Shown: positions 1 through 12,079 of the stretch, piece by piece
How positions within the stretch are numbered: position 1 is the stretch's first letter
Layout: each line of letters opens with the position of its first letter
Assembly (NCBI GenBank): GCA_009667805.1
Contig: CM019066.1
Location: 330,826,619 to 330,890,618, forward strand
From: Leptobrachium leishanense
Taxonomy: Eukaryota > Chordata > Amphibia > Anura > Megophryidae
Direction: 5' to 3'
Length of the DNA: 64,000 nt
Translations under genes and position numbers: made by a program
Notes under the pieces: generated by a model
The model's database searches: none
Seen by the model: only the letters and a program-made list of their open reading frames with translations
Told to the model about the DNA's origin: nothing

Positions 1-230
1 CCCTGATAGCTGGCAGTGCCAATATAGAGATTCAAATTTCCAGAAGCTTGCTATGCCTCAGTAATGCACCCTTATAGCTGGCAGTGCCAAGACACAGATT
101 CAAGTTTGCAGAACTCTGGTATAACTCAGTGATACGCCCTGATAGCCTTTGCAGTGCCAACACCCAGATTCAAATTCGCAGAACTCTGGTATAAATCAAT
201 GATACAGCATGATATGCAACAAACAATCTC
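1..230. repeat. Tandem repeat, about 60-65 bp unit, 3+ copies
   Basis: Units start near 1, 62 and 127 and share the core GATAGC...GCAGTGCCAA...CAGATTCAA...GCAGAACTCTGGTATAA. Copies have diverged by point changes and small indels. The array may continue left of the window. Confidence 0.7.
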
Positions 231-553
231 CTCTCCTCTCTGATTCACTCATGCAACAAACACACACTGGGACTGTGGGGAAGCCTTATATAGTTTGCTG
301 CATGACTTAGCTCTGTTAGCCCATGAATGGGCAAAATTTGCCCAATCAGGACTCTGAGCCCTGATTGGCAAAGTCTTGCACCTGACCTGTGTTACAAGCT
401 TCAGGCCAGTGGAAATGTGCATTGTGGTCCATTGTGGTGCATTGTGGGAGAACATGAACCGAACACGCGGAAATGTTCAATGTTTGACGAACAGCCGAAC
501 GGCCAATGTTCGAATCGAACTCATGTTCGAATCGAACTGCCAGCCCATCCCTA
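1..553 (-). mobile_element. hAT element, right part (truncated by window start)
   Basis: The interval ends at 553 with CAGCCCATCCCTA, the reverse complement of a TAGGGATGGGCTG hAT terminus. Its outer 300 bp (about 249-553) is a reverse-complement relative of the promoter end of the element at 31774: paired CCAATCAGG/CCTGATTGG motifs, a run of CATTGTGG repeats and a reversed TATA box near 285-294. Bases 1-230 hold three diverged copies of a 60-65 bp tandem repeat (each containing GCAGTGCCAA and CAGAACTCTGGT), internal to the element. The left end lies outside the window, so the target duplication cannot be checked. No transposase coding is visible. Confidence 0.75.
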
Positions 554-812
554 ATTGGAACACCGGATTCAGATTATTTGGATGGGTGAGCGAATACTTT
601 TGGCAATATAGTGTACATGCCACAGCAATTGCACATCTTAATAAAAACCGTTCACAGAAGCTTTATTGATATTGCTGAATCATTAAACCTGCTTTTACCA
701 TATTTTCTTACACCATAAGCAGCTCCTGGTGTGTTTTAGATTTAAAACTCCTTTGCAATGTCTTCAGATTTTACAGCGAGATGCCAATTAGTGACTCTCC
801 CTGACACAGCGA
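554..812. other. Spacer without recognised feature
   Basis: Ordinary AT-rich sequence between two hAT elements. No ORF, RNA motif or repeat recognised. Confidence 0.5.
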
Positions 813-1523
813 TAGTGATGGGCAGAACAACCCTGTGTTTGGCTCGTATTCGAACATTAGAACAGCCCAAATGTTCGAATACGAACTCAAACACAATGTA
901 AATCAATGGGGGTCGCACATGCAAAATGTGTTCACAGTTCTCCTAAATGTACCGGCAGCTGCCGGTACATTTAGGAGACCTGTGGCTGCAGCCCCCCGGC
1001 CCCCGTACCTCTGCTGTCCTGGTCTCCTGTTCCTCTGGTCCGTCTGCTCCTCCGTCCGGCCGCAGCTCCTCTGCCCCACGCCTCGTCTTCATGCTGAGCC
1101 CTGATTGGGCAAAGTCCTGCACCTGACCTGGACTTTGCCCAATCAGGGCTCAATATTGAATTAGAGCCCTGATTGGACAAAGTCCAGGTCAGGCGCAGGA
1201 CTATGCCCAATCAGGGCTCGGCATGAAGACGAGGCGTGGGGCAGAGGAGCCACAGCCGGACGGAGGAGCAGACGGACCGGAGGAACAGGAGGGCCGAAGG
1301 CACAGGGGCCGGGGGGCTGCAGCCACAGGTCTCCTAAATGTACCGGCAGCTGCTGGTACATTTAGGAGAACTGTGAACACATTTTGCAGTCATTTTTTAT
1401 TATGGAATGTCCGCGGTCGAACAGACCGCGAACATCCCATAATGTTCGTCCTTCGCCCGAACACTCGAACGGCCGATGTTCGATTCAAACTCATGTTCGA
1501 ATCAAACACTCAGCCCATCCCTA
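813..1523. mobile_element. Foldback non-autonomous hAT element
   Basis: Termini are TAGTGATGGGC on the left and GCCCATCCCTA on the right, the same terminal class as the other hAT copies here. Flanks 805-812 (CACAGCGA) and 1524-1531 (CACGGTGA) match at 6 of 8 positions, consistent with an aged 8-bp target duplication. The body is one long inverted repeat centred near 1157. Arms begin with the self-complementary block CTCCTAAATGTACCGGCAGC (about 943-984) and its mirror (about 1327-1369), and continue through GC-rich sequence into a core of CCTGATTGG/CCAATCAGG units. Open frames inside (971-1361) only reflect low stop density in GC-rich arms. Confidence 0.8.
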
Positions 1524-2318
1524 CACGGTGAGGCATTTGCAGTAAAAATGGCCTTTAGTGATTCCATGCATTGTCTATGTAAATGGGGGGTAAAACTAGG
1601 GAGACACATTCATGCATCAAGATCTAAATATTAATCAAAGTTAAGGACATTAGCTAATTTATAAATATGTTTTAAAAACAGAGATTCAGAGACTAAAGGC
1701 AAAGAGAATTTGGGCAACCACTGCTGATTATCAGCTTGGCACGCATCGCACTGTAACTCTCGATAAACCAGTTGCTTTGAACGACGTATAATCCTTCAGC
1801 ATTAAAATAGTTAATCTAACAAGATAAAGAGTTTTTAATCCCTTATGTCCTTAATACGATTTTGAATGACACACCCATTTCTAAATACGCAGCCTCCCAA
1901 GTAGTGTATATTGATGTTTCTCTGTGTTGATTTTATCATGCGGGTCACAAGTGACCGAAGTATAAAGATATTAAAATGCACATGTTATATTTCACATAAA
2001 TACAAATGTTTATTTTTCATTTCTGTCATTTGGGCCGCGGCATTCGGTGCACACGAGGATACATCTGTGCTCCAAAACAGATGTTTTACTTCTTTGCTTT
2101 TGCTCGTGTGATAATGATTAAGATCGTCTAATATCTGCATAGTTTCTTTTTTAAGTTCATTGTAATTGAATGCATTAAATAAAAAATAAGCTTGTTTATT
2201 AGAGGCACATTTTCGAAGCCGTGTGTCTCTCTTGGAATGTTTACATTGGGACTGACTGGTACCCAGTTTGGCCCTGGAACAAGGGAAGGTCCATGGGTTG
2301 GAGTTGACCGCATTTAAA
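1524..2318. other. Single-copy AT-rich DNA
   Basis: No gene, RNA or transposon end recognised. Short reading frames here lack similarity to any family I know. Confidence 0.5.
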
Positions 2319-2453
2319 GCAGGGATCTCAAACACTGCTTCCCCCCCGATGTTTCTGAACTACACTTCCCATGATTCTCTGGCCAGTTATTGCATTCAAA
2401 GATTCCGAGAATTTTAGGCAATAAATATATGGGGGGACAAAGTTTGAGATTCA
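2319..2453. mobile_element. Short palindromic MITE, copy 1
   Basis: Terminal motifs CAGGGATCTCAAACACTG and ...AGTTTGAGATTC form inverted ends. The centre holds ACTACACTTCCCATGATTC and its imperfect complement. Two related copies lie at 2690-2830 and 37250-37384. The CAGGG...CCCTG style ends suggest a hAT-type MITE; target duplications are not clear. Confidence 0.55.
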
Positions 2454-2689
2454 TGATTTATAGTTTGAACTGTTGGGTTTAGGGTGAGATGAACATATCT
2501 GGAAGGCGCATACACATCTAGTTTTGCATCCTCAGGCAATTAGGACTCCCCTCAATCTTTTTAGACTCTTGCCTGGCTAACCCAGGCAATGATCTGAAAT
2601 GGCCAGAGGCAGTTGGATCGCAAGAAGAAAAAGTTACAGGCTTCATTAGAGAGATTAAGAGTTTCCCCATAGCCTGGAAAACAGTACAG

Positions 2690-2830
2690 CAGGGGTCAGA
2701 AACCTCAGCCCTCCAGATGTTTCAGAGCTGCATCTGCCATGATGCTCAGCCACTCATTATATTGACTGAGTATCATGGCAATTGTAGTTCCAAAACATCT
2801 CAAGGTTCAGAGCTTACTGAGTCCTGCAGT
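2690..2830. mobile_element. Short palindromic MITE, copy 2
   Basis: Begins CAGCAGGGGTCAGAAACCTC, carries CCTCCAGATGTTTCAGAGC and returns through TTGTAGTTCCAAAACATCT. The same plan as the copies at 2319 and 37250, but more diverged at the right end. Confidence 0.5.
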
Positions 2831-2936
2831 AGAGCTTCAACTGAAAATGACATCTGAGGTGGTCACTGGAATCTCCTAAATGGAATTTTCAAGGGTTTGA
2901 AAAGAAGCTCTCCTGTCTGTATCCAATTGTAGACTT

Positions 2937-4042
2937 TTTTTAATTTCCAATTTGAACACATACCCCTGCACTCTCATTTAATTTCCGAATTGAACACATA
3001 CCCCTGCACTCTCATTTAATTTCCAGTTTGAACACATACCCCTGCACTCTCATTTAATTTCCGAATTGAACACATACCCCTGCACTTTCATTTAATTTCC
3101 AGTTTGAACACATACCCCTGCACTCTCATTTAATTTCCGAATTGAACACATACCCCTGCACTTTCATTTAATTTCCGAATTGAACACATACCCCTGCACT
3201 CTCATTTAATTTCCAGTTTGAACACATACCCCTGCACTCTCATTTAATTTCCAGTTTGAACACATACCCCTGCACTCTCATTTAATTTCCAGTTTGAACA
3301 CATACCCCTGCACTCTCAAAACCGAATTGAACACATACCCCTGCACTCTCATTTAATTTCCAGTTTGAACACATACCCCTGCACTCTCATTTAATTCCGA
3401 ATTGAACACATACCCCTGCACTTTCATTTTATTTCCAGTTTGAACAACATACCCTGCACTCTCATTTAATTTCCGAATTGAACACATACCCCTGCACTTT
3501 CATTTAATTTCCGAATTGAACACATTACCCCTGCACTCTCATTTAATTTCCAGTTTGAACACATACCCCTGCACTCTCATTTAATTTCCAGTTTGAACAC
3601 ATACCCCTGCACTCTCATTTAATTTCCAGTTTGAACACATACCCCTGCACTCTCATTTAATTTCCAATTTGAACTCATACCCCTGCACTCGCATTTAATT
3701 TCCAGTTTGAACACATACCCCTGCACTCTCATTTAATTTCCAGTTTGAACACATACCCCTGCACTCTCATTTAATTCCAGTTTGAACACATACCCCTGCA
3801 CTCTCATTTAATTTCCAATTTGAACTCATACCCCTGCACTCGCATTTAATTTCCAGTTTGAACACATACCCCTGCACTCTCATTTAATTTCCAGTTTGAA
3901 CACATACCCATGCACTCTCATTTAATTTCCAATTTGAACACATACCCATGCACTCTCTTTTAATTTCCAATTTGAACACATACCCCTGCACTCTCATTTA
4001 ATTTCCAGTTTGAATACATACCCCTGCACTCTCATTTATATT
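2937..4042. repeat. 38-bp minisatellite, about 29 copies
   Basis: The unit is TTTAATTTCCAGTTTGAACA followed by CATACCCCTGCACTCTCA, 38 bp. Two main variants alternate irregularly (CAGTTTG and CGAATTG), with rarer CAATTTG units toward the right. A few units carry 1-3 bp indels (for example near 3315 and 3440-3530). There are no unique spacers between units, so this is a true tandem array and not a CRISPR-like structure. Confidence 0.95.
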
Positions 4043-4155
4043 TTCATGACAGATGACATTTCATGGTATTATTGATGTAGTGAGTGATTTGGCTGATTGA
4101 AGATTCATTTAAACATGCTTCTGAGATACACACTGACAGAAACATACACCGAAAT

Positions 4156-4233
4156 TTATTTATAAAGGATTTTACCAGGAAGGATACATTGAGATTTCTC
4201 TCGTTTTCAAGTATGTCCTGGGTTACTCCTGAG
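4156..4233 (-). mobile_element. SINE tail fragment (minus strand)
   Basis: TTTTACCAGGAAGGATACAT and AGTATGTCCTGGGT match the reverse complement of the 3' half of the SINE seen complete at 50611 and 30071. The tRNA-like head is absent, a typical 5' truncation. Confidence 0.8.
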
Positions 4234-4261
4234 ATACTCCTGAGATACTTACAAACAAACA

Positions 4262-4906
4262 GATAGTTTTTTTAATTATTATTTTTTTAATATTTATTTT
4301 ACTTTTCTACCTAGTCATGTTGGGTATCATTCGAAAGGCCAAGGTCAGGCCTTTCAAATGCCACCCTCCATGACCCCCTAGCTTTCCTTGGGAAATCCCC
4401 AGGCAGCCAGGGGCTCCCCGGCTATCTGATGTCATCACGCTATGCGTGATGATGTCGGGCAGCGAGGGGGGACCCGGGGGTGGAGCCGCCATCCAAGATG
4501 GCGGCCCCCACCGGAGCTAGGCCGCACTTCGGCGCCGCAAGGCGCTGAAGTGCGACCCGGCGCTTGAGGGGTTAAAGCCAGGCACCGCTTAAAAGGGGAG
4601 ACTCTACCCTTTTAAGCAGTGCCTGGCTTTTGGCGCTGCTCCTTCCCGATCGGGAGGGAGAGGGATCCGAACGGATCCCCTCCCTCCCTTCCAGGCTATC
4701 TCCCAGCATTGATGACGCCATTTACATGGGGAGGAGCTTGACTTCAGCATCTGAGGACGCTGAAGTCAGAACGCCGCGGGACCCCGGATAGAGAGGTGAG
4801 TATCTCCGCCGGGGGTCCCGCACAGCTAATGACGTGTGGGGCACGTCCTCAGCATGTAACGTGCATCAATGAGGACGTGTCCCACACGTCATCAGCAGTG
4901 AAGGGG
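4262..4906. mobile_element. TTAA-target element made of serial hairpins (partial)
   Basis: The right end reads CAGCAGTGAAGGGG directly before TTAA at 4907-4910, a piggyBac-type end. Inside, near-perfect hairpins follow one another: 4333-4357 (GAAAGGCC/GGCCTTTC), 4433-4452 (CATCACG/CGTGATG), 4525-4554, 4574-4630 (AAAGCCAGGCAC/GTGCCTGGCTTT), 4740-4767 (GACTTCAGC/GCTGAAGTC), 4775-4821 (GCGGGACCCC/GGGGTCCCGC) and 4829-4891 (ATGACGTGTGG/CCACACGTCAT). An AT-rich block at 4265-4310 corresponds to the one inside the related element at 42077-43303; the portion beyond it is missing, so this copy is probably truncated on the left. Confidence 0.7.
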
Positions 4907-4917
4907 TTAAGGTCAAA

Positions 4918-5072
4918 CAAGAGCCTTTATCAAGGATAAAAATTGTTATCCTTGATAAAGGCTCTTGTATGAGCCGAAACGTTGGTGTTCTTTATTAGAA
5001 CACAAATAAAGTTTTTTGATTTTTATTCAACAAGTCTGTGAGTGCTCCCATAATTGGTATTGCATAAACATA
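4918..5072 (+). mobile_element. PLE-like terminal relic with hammerhead-like motif
   Basis: A perfect 21-bp inverted repeat (4918-4938 and 4947-4967) flanks an 8-base loop. Overlapping its right arm is TTGATAAAG, a stem GGCTC/GAGCC and then GAAACGTT (4952-4983), the order seen in the hammerhead-like motif of the Penelope-like element at 51907. The core is degenerate and I find no clear stem I, so this is a relic. The following AATAAAG and CAACAAGTCTGTGAGTGCTC look like a 3' tail. No protein is left. Confidence 0.45.
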
Positions 5073-5074
5073 AA

Positions 5075-6717
<1,643 letters not shown>

Positions 6718-6745
<28 letters not shown>
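6718..6745. repeat. (TA)n microsatellite
   Basis: Uninterrupted TA dinucleotides directly abutting the right end of the Tc1 element, whose TA target probably lay in this run. Confidence 0.9.
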
Positions 6746-6750
<5 letters not shown>

Positions 6751-8120
6751 TAATCACTTTTTTCTTACAGCTGTCTTCTATCTATGTGATAGTGATACAT
6801 TTTGTGAATGTGAAATTATATAGTGTAGTAGGACATTCAAAAAAATCAGTTTTCTAGAAACGTTATTTGGGATCTAATGCATGATATGTCCCCTCTGTGA
6901 TCCAGTTTTGTAAAAGATTTAACGAACAATGTTTTTATTTAATTAACATTATTTAAAAGGCATCTATCATGTATATGGCACAATAATATACTTCTTTTGT
7001 CATCCAGACACTCGTTTCCTCTTTAAAATCCTTTTCTCCAAGAAATTGTGGTATGTTAGAAGAGAATTGGATTTATTTTGTGGGGAATCTTTACTTGAAA
7101 TGAAGTTATGTTTTAAATTAAAACAATACATATAAGGAACTCATAAAATATTCAATTCAATGGATTTTGACACGAAAACATATCCCTTTGATTTAGTACT
7201 TATTTTTCCATCTAAGAATTGTACTAACCACAACATGCAAATGAATACATGAGCTATTGATATTTTAAATATATTAATACATTCACATTATTGTAATAAA
7301 TGTAGTGCAGAAATCCAAATTCTAGAATACTCTGAAAACTGGAATTTATGAAGCTGTCTGTTTTTTTACTAATTCAGGACCAAGGGCACTGCAGACAGGT
7401 GCTGCCACTTGGGAACCAAGTTTCAGACCACTGCCGCAATCCGCGGCACACGCTGGGAGATACTGGGCAGCCCCAGTGTCTGACATGCTACTCGGAGTGT
7501 CACTGACTCTGGGCAGCATGTCCATTAAGAATGGGGTCCCATGCATTCCAAATAAATGGTGATAAACCTGTATTATCACCAAATCGATCCTGATGAAATT
7601 TTGCTGGAGAGAATAATTTAGGTAAGACATTTAAGTCTTTCCATCAGGAAACAAGAACATGGAAAGTCTTGATTGAAAATCAGTTGATCAGAATATTGTA
7701 CAGTGGATAAGTATAAATAATATTATAAGCAATATATATATTATTTTTTTTATAAAATTAGGTAAGAATTATTATTTTAGTTTCTAAACCGTATATGAGG
7801 AACACCCATTAGATAGTGGTCCTTGAAAGCGAACATTAGGCATTTTATTAACTTTTTATTAAATTTATTTCATCAAAAAGTAATTATACCCCAATCAAAA
7901 GGAAATGTGCATTACAAATTCAATATGGGGGTCTTACCATTGGTTTTGTACAAAGGCAAAATTATGTTTTTTGGTCTGGCAAACGATTCTACTTGTACAT
8001 GCATGACTGTTCCTTACTAGCTATTATGATTACTGACTGATATTTCAAATTAATGTCATGTCTTCATGTCTTTTGTCTAGCATCATATCCCATCCCCATT
8101 TCATAAACTGTTAGTAACAA
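6746..8120. other. Single-copy AT-rich DNA
   Basis: No recognised gene or repeat. A slightly GC-richer patch at 7370-7520 gives a short minus-strand frame without family similarity. Confidence 0.5.
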
Positions 8121-8124
8121 CAAT

Positions 8125-9182
8125 GTACCAGCTGGGTGGAGTAGAGGTAACATCACTGCTCTATAACTGTGGAGACGGTGGAGACACAGGTTTGAATTAT
8201 TATTATTATTATTATTCTTTATTTATAAAGCGCCAGCATATTCCGCAGCGCTGTACAATAAGCACAGTATAGACAGGGTTACAATACATTGAACAACATT
8301 TGACAAACAGTACAGGAGGAGATGAGGGCCCTATTCCCGTAGGAACTCACAATCTGGGAGGGTTGGGGTTGGAAACAGGAGGAGAGGACTGTAAGGTGAG
8401 AGTGATTGATGGTTGCGTCAGTGAGTTGGGTGGTAGGCCTCCCTAAATAGGAATGTTTTCAGGGAGCGTTTGAAGGAAGAGAAGTTAGGGGAAAGTCTGA
8501 CAGCACGAGGGAGAGCGTTCCAGAGAGTGGGGGCTGCGCGTGAGAAATCCTGCAGTCTATCATGGGAAGAGGTGATGCGGGGAGAAGCTAGGCGCAGGTC
8601 ACTGTTTGACCTTAGGGAGCGGGCTGGGGTGTATTTGGTGATTAGTGAGGACAGGTAGTGGGGAGCTGAGTTAGTGAGGCTTTTGTAGGTAAGGATAAGG
8701 ATTTTGAACTTAATTCTGCAGTGGATGGGGAGCCAGTGAAGGGACTCGCAGAGGGGAGCGGCAGAGACAGAGCGGCGGGTGAGGTGAATTAGCCTGGCGG
8801 AGGCGTTCAGGATGGATTGTAGGGGGGAGAGGTGGGACAGAGGGAGGCCAGATAAGAGATTATTGCAATAGTCGAGTCGGGAGATTACCAGGGCGTGTAT
8901 GAGTTGTTTTGTGGCGACAGCGGTAAGAAATGGCCGAATTCTGTAAATATTACGCAGTTGGTATCGGCAGGAGGAGGAAAGAGACTTGATGTGGGGGATG
9001 AAGGAAAGAGCAGAGTCAAGTGTAACTCCAAGACAGCGAACTTGGTTGAATCCCGCAAGAGCACCTCTCCAGTAAGTGTCCTTGGGCAAGACACCTAACG
9101 GTACATACTCACCACCCAGGACATACTTGTAAATGAGAGAAATCTCAATGTATCCTTCTTGGTAAAATGCTTTCTCAAAAAA
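8125..9182 (+). mobile_element. tRNA-derived SINE split by an L2 fragment
   Basis: The SINE head (8125-8200) has GCTGGGTGGAGTAGAGG, an A-box-like segment, and reads into ACAGGTTTGAAT, the B-box. It stops there and resumes at about 9045 with GAATCCCGCAAGAGCACCTC, then the body AAGTGTCCTTGGGCAAGACA and a 3' tail ending in an A-run. The intervening 0.85 kb is a minus-strand L2 3' end. About six bases (TTGAAT) are shared at the two breakpoints. Confidence 0.85.
8197..9048 (-). pseudogene. L2 LINE 3' fragment, C-terminal end of ORF2
   Basis: On the minus strand the sequence encodes the end of an L2-type ORF2: [16 protein letters not shown], then [36 protein letters not shown] and NFSSFKRSLKTFLFREAY with a stop near 8418. 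This portion is uninterrupted by stops. Downstream (8197-8300) is the 3' end CAGCGCTGCGGAATATGCTG, GCGCTTTATAAATAAAG and an (ATA)n tail. It is the same family as the long copy at 57121-60824. The upstream reading frame continuing to 9707 is SINE and flank, not LINE. Confidence 0.93.
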
Positions 9183-9187
9183 AAAAT

Positions 9188-9884
9188 AAGACAGGAAAAT
9201 AAAAATAATGCCTTCACAGTTCGCACTAAAGTCAATCAGAGTATGAGAAGTAGGTAAAAAGGATAGATGCGTCTTACTGGTACTTAAGACAAAAAATACA
9301 CAGGAACGTCCTGAGGGATATGAAACCCACAAAAGTGCATTTAATAAATGGGCATGCTGGTCTTTATAGTTAAAAATACAAAACGAGGCACTACAGTGGA
9401 AGGAATTGCCATGACGGAGAATGCTGCTTCTAAGGCTGTGAAATGGAATCTTAAAATAAACAAATAAATGGAAATGTCTGTGGGGGACGACAATACTCCA
9501 TGCAAATTCAAAGTGTCTGTGGGTGATAAGCATAGAAGGACAGCTGGATATCCATTTAAGAGCAGAAACACCTCCAAAGTATGAAATCAATTGGTTAGCC
9601 CTGCCAGAGGTGTGAGGTGGAAGTTTCTTGGCTACTTTGATGCTAAAGTCCTCATATAAATCAGTGACAGGAGGAATATTGGAAATAGGAGAAGCTAAGG
9701 ACAGCATGAAGAGGAGATTACTTATAGCAATATCTCCTGAGGTAAAGAATTCCCATAGGAATGTACAAAAGCAGTGTATTGAGTGATTGAGGTGGGAGAA
9801 AAAGGTCTACCATCTATAGTCTCTATGGATTCTCTTGATTAATCAAAGGAATATGGTTATAGCAAAGGTAGAAAGTAAGATGTC
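9188..9884. other. Sequence without recognised feature
   Basis: Follows the SINE tail; moderately AT-rich, no transposon ends, no convincing coding frame. Confidence 0.45.
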
Positions 9885-9892
9885 TCAGCAAC

Positions 9893-10648
9893 TAGGGATG
9901 TGCGTTTCGGGTTTTGGAATTTCGGAATTTTCACGAAATTTCCCGATTCGTGTCTTCGGATTCGGCAAAATTTCCAAATCGGGTCGGACCCGAAAACCTA
10001 TAGATCCGAAAAGTTTTCCGAGCCGAAACGAAAAATTTTCGGATTTTTCGAATGGACTTGAAATATGTCAAATCGAAATTTATTTTTGCTCTATTCATGA
10101 TTTCGGTTCCATTCGTGATTTCGGTTCCATTTCGGTAATTCTGGAAATCGTATATTTAACTATTATCGGTTATATCGCTGATTCTGTAAATTTTGTATTT
10201 GTAAATGCGTATCACTTGTTTCTTGTGGCATTCAGGTCAGTTTAGCGTTTTTTAAATCGTTTTGTTCATTTTTTTTGTTCCTTGGCTTTCATACCATTTT
10301 AATATGATTAAATAAAGTTGTGAAATGTATATTCAATTATTCATAAGAAAAAAAGGATCTTTATTTAATAAAAAAAACACGATAGAATCGCCAGAATTAT
10401 CGTAGACACTTTGAAACGAGGAGAACAGAAGTTCCAAAAAAACGAAAATTTCCGAAATTTCCGAAAAGTCGATACAAAAAATGAGCAAAGTGACCCGAAA
10501 ACACGAAAAATGGTCGATATTCCGAAAAAAAAGTACACGAAAAACGAGCCGAACCGAATCGAAACAGAAATCGGTCGAAACGAGCCGAATCGAAAATTTT
10601 AAACATCCGAACAAATCGAACCGAAAAAAAAATCGGTGCACAAGCCTA
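9893..10648. mobile_element. Short non-autonomous hAT element with intact 8-bp duplication
   Basis: Left end TAGGGATGTGC, right end GCACAAGCCTA. The 8-bp TCAGCAAC occurs exactly at 9885-9892 and 10649-10656, a perfect hAT-type target duplication. Both 200-bp subterminal regions are packed with TTCGG/CCGAA and TTTCG/CGAAA motifs in roughly mirror-image order, likely transposase contact sites. The AT-rich middle has no transposase. Reading frames inside are by-products of this biased composition. Confidence 0.92.
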
Positions 10649-10656
10649 TCAGCAAC

Positions 10657-11509
10657 ACCTGAATGAAGGAGGGCATCACTGGACACTGTATTCTTCTTCC
10701 ATGAATGTGTCACAGGTAGAAGAAGACTGCATGGCTTAAATTTAGGGGAAAGTGACAACGCACACAAGGCTGGCCAACATTCAGATCTTAGGTGCAGGAT
10801 TTTAAAAGACAAGCACCTGGCATGATGAGACAATCCATCATCAACTGACCTCGACCTCCCCCCCCCCCATATAGACAAAGTCACTCTTTTATGTGGTGCT
10901 TCTTTCTGTATTCAGAAAACTGGTCGTTCCTCTCTGCATTTCTTTTTCCCTTTCTAGGAGGGGAGCACTGCTTGATGAAAATGTAGCCATTGGTCTCTTA
11001 TTTCTCTCTTTCTTTCATTGAAAGCCTTTCTTGGATCTGTTCGTCAGACTGGCATAGATAAGTAACTCGATGCTCCAGTCCAGTGGGAACATTTCAAGCA
11101 GTTACCTCATCATAGGCCTTGTTGCGAAAGAGAATCTGAGATGCTATAGTTCCAAAGCATAATTCCCAAATAGAAAGTATGCCCCGTTTAAGCTGTAATG
11201 GAGCCAAAGCGGCAGAAGGAGATGATCCTGGAGGTTCATACACTCTGCAAAAAAGATGCAAAAAAAATTGGCATCATTCTAAGCAAATGGTCAACAGGTT
11301 CTCCCTAACACAGAAGATCTGTTGTAGCCACAGCTCTATCATTTAGGAGTGTGATCATATCACCCAAATATAACATGATCAGAGGGAAAACTGTGATGAG
11401 TAAGTTCAAATTCAACTGCTACTCATTTCGGAACTTCTGAAAGTTTGAGCATTACCTCCGTAACCGATAGGAGTGCTTACTCTGATGGAGAGACCAGACC
11501 TGTCATCAT
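10657..11509. other. Sequence without recognised feature
   Basis: Between two hAT elements. Contains a C-run near 10858 and no identifiable gene, RNA or element terminus. Confidence 0.45.
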
Positions 11510-12079
11510 GTCTGCAGTAGGGATGAGCCGAACGACCCCGTGTTCGGTTCAACTTTGAACTCAAACAATTTCAAAAGTTCGAGTTCGAACTCGAACACGA
11601 TCCGAACTCAATGTAAGTCAATGGGACCCGACCGTCCGATTTTTAGAGTGCCCTCCAAGAGGGCATATATGCAAGATATTTGCCATAAAAGGTGTATGGG
11701 GGTCCAGGTAGTGCCCTGGGGGACAGGAAACAAGGACAAAAAGTTAAAAAAAAAACGTTTTTAAAGGAACAGTGAGCTTTCCATGAAATAAAGGTTAAGA
11801 ATAAAAACAAAAAAATTCCTTCAAATATCGTGCCTAGGAGGTCCCCATAACCTGCCCGTGAAGTGGCGGATTTGTAGGATGTATAGAAACATTTAAAAAA
11901 ATAAATGACATTTCAAATGACGGTAAATGGTTTTCCTTTAATCTATTCATAAACAACTGCTTGGGGCGGCAGCCTGTATGAAAAGAGGAGACGTTTTAGG
12001 ACACGCAGAACAAGTTTAGTGATTTTTTTGGGCTAAATTATGGTGAAACCTATGCAGGCTTTGGATGAAAGTAACAATA

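Noticed and set aside
971..1531. Overlapping frames of 66-102 codons on both strands
   Set aside because: They mirror each other because the hAT at 813 is an inverted repeat; there is no protein similarity.
2937..4042. CRISPR-like array
   Set aside because: Units are contiguous with no unique spacers, and the context is eukaryotic.
8418..9707. A single 429-codon protein
   Set aside because: Only the part from about 9048 down to 8418 is L2 ORF2. The rest is SINE and unrelated flank read in the same frame by chance.
10397..10884. Minus-strand frames of 69-183 codons
   Set aside because: They arise from biased TTCGG/CCGAA subterminal repeats of the hAT at 9893 and its flank.
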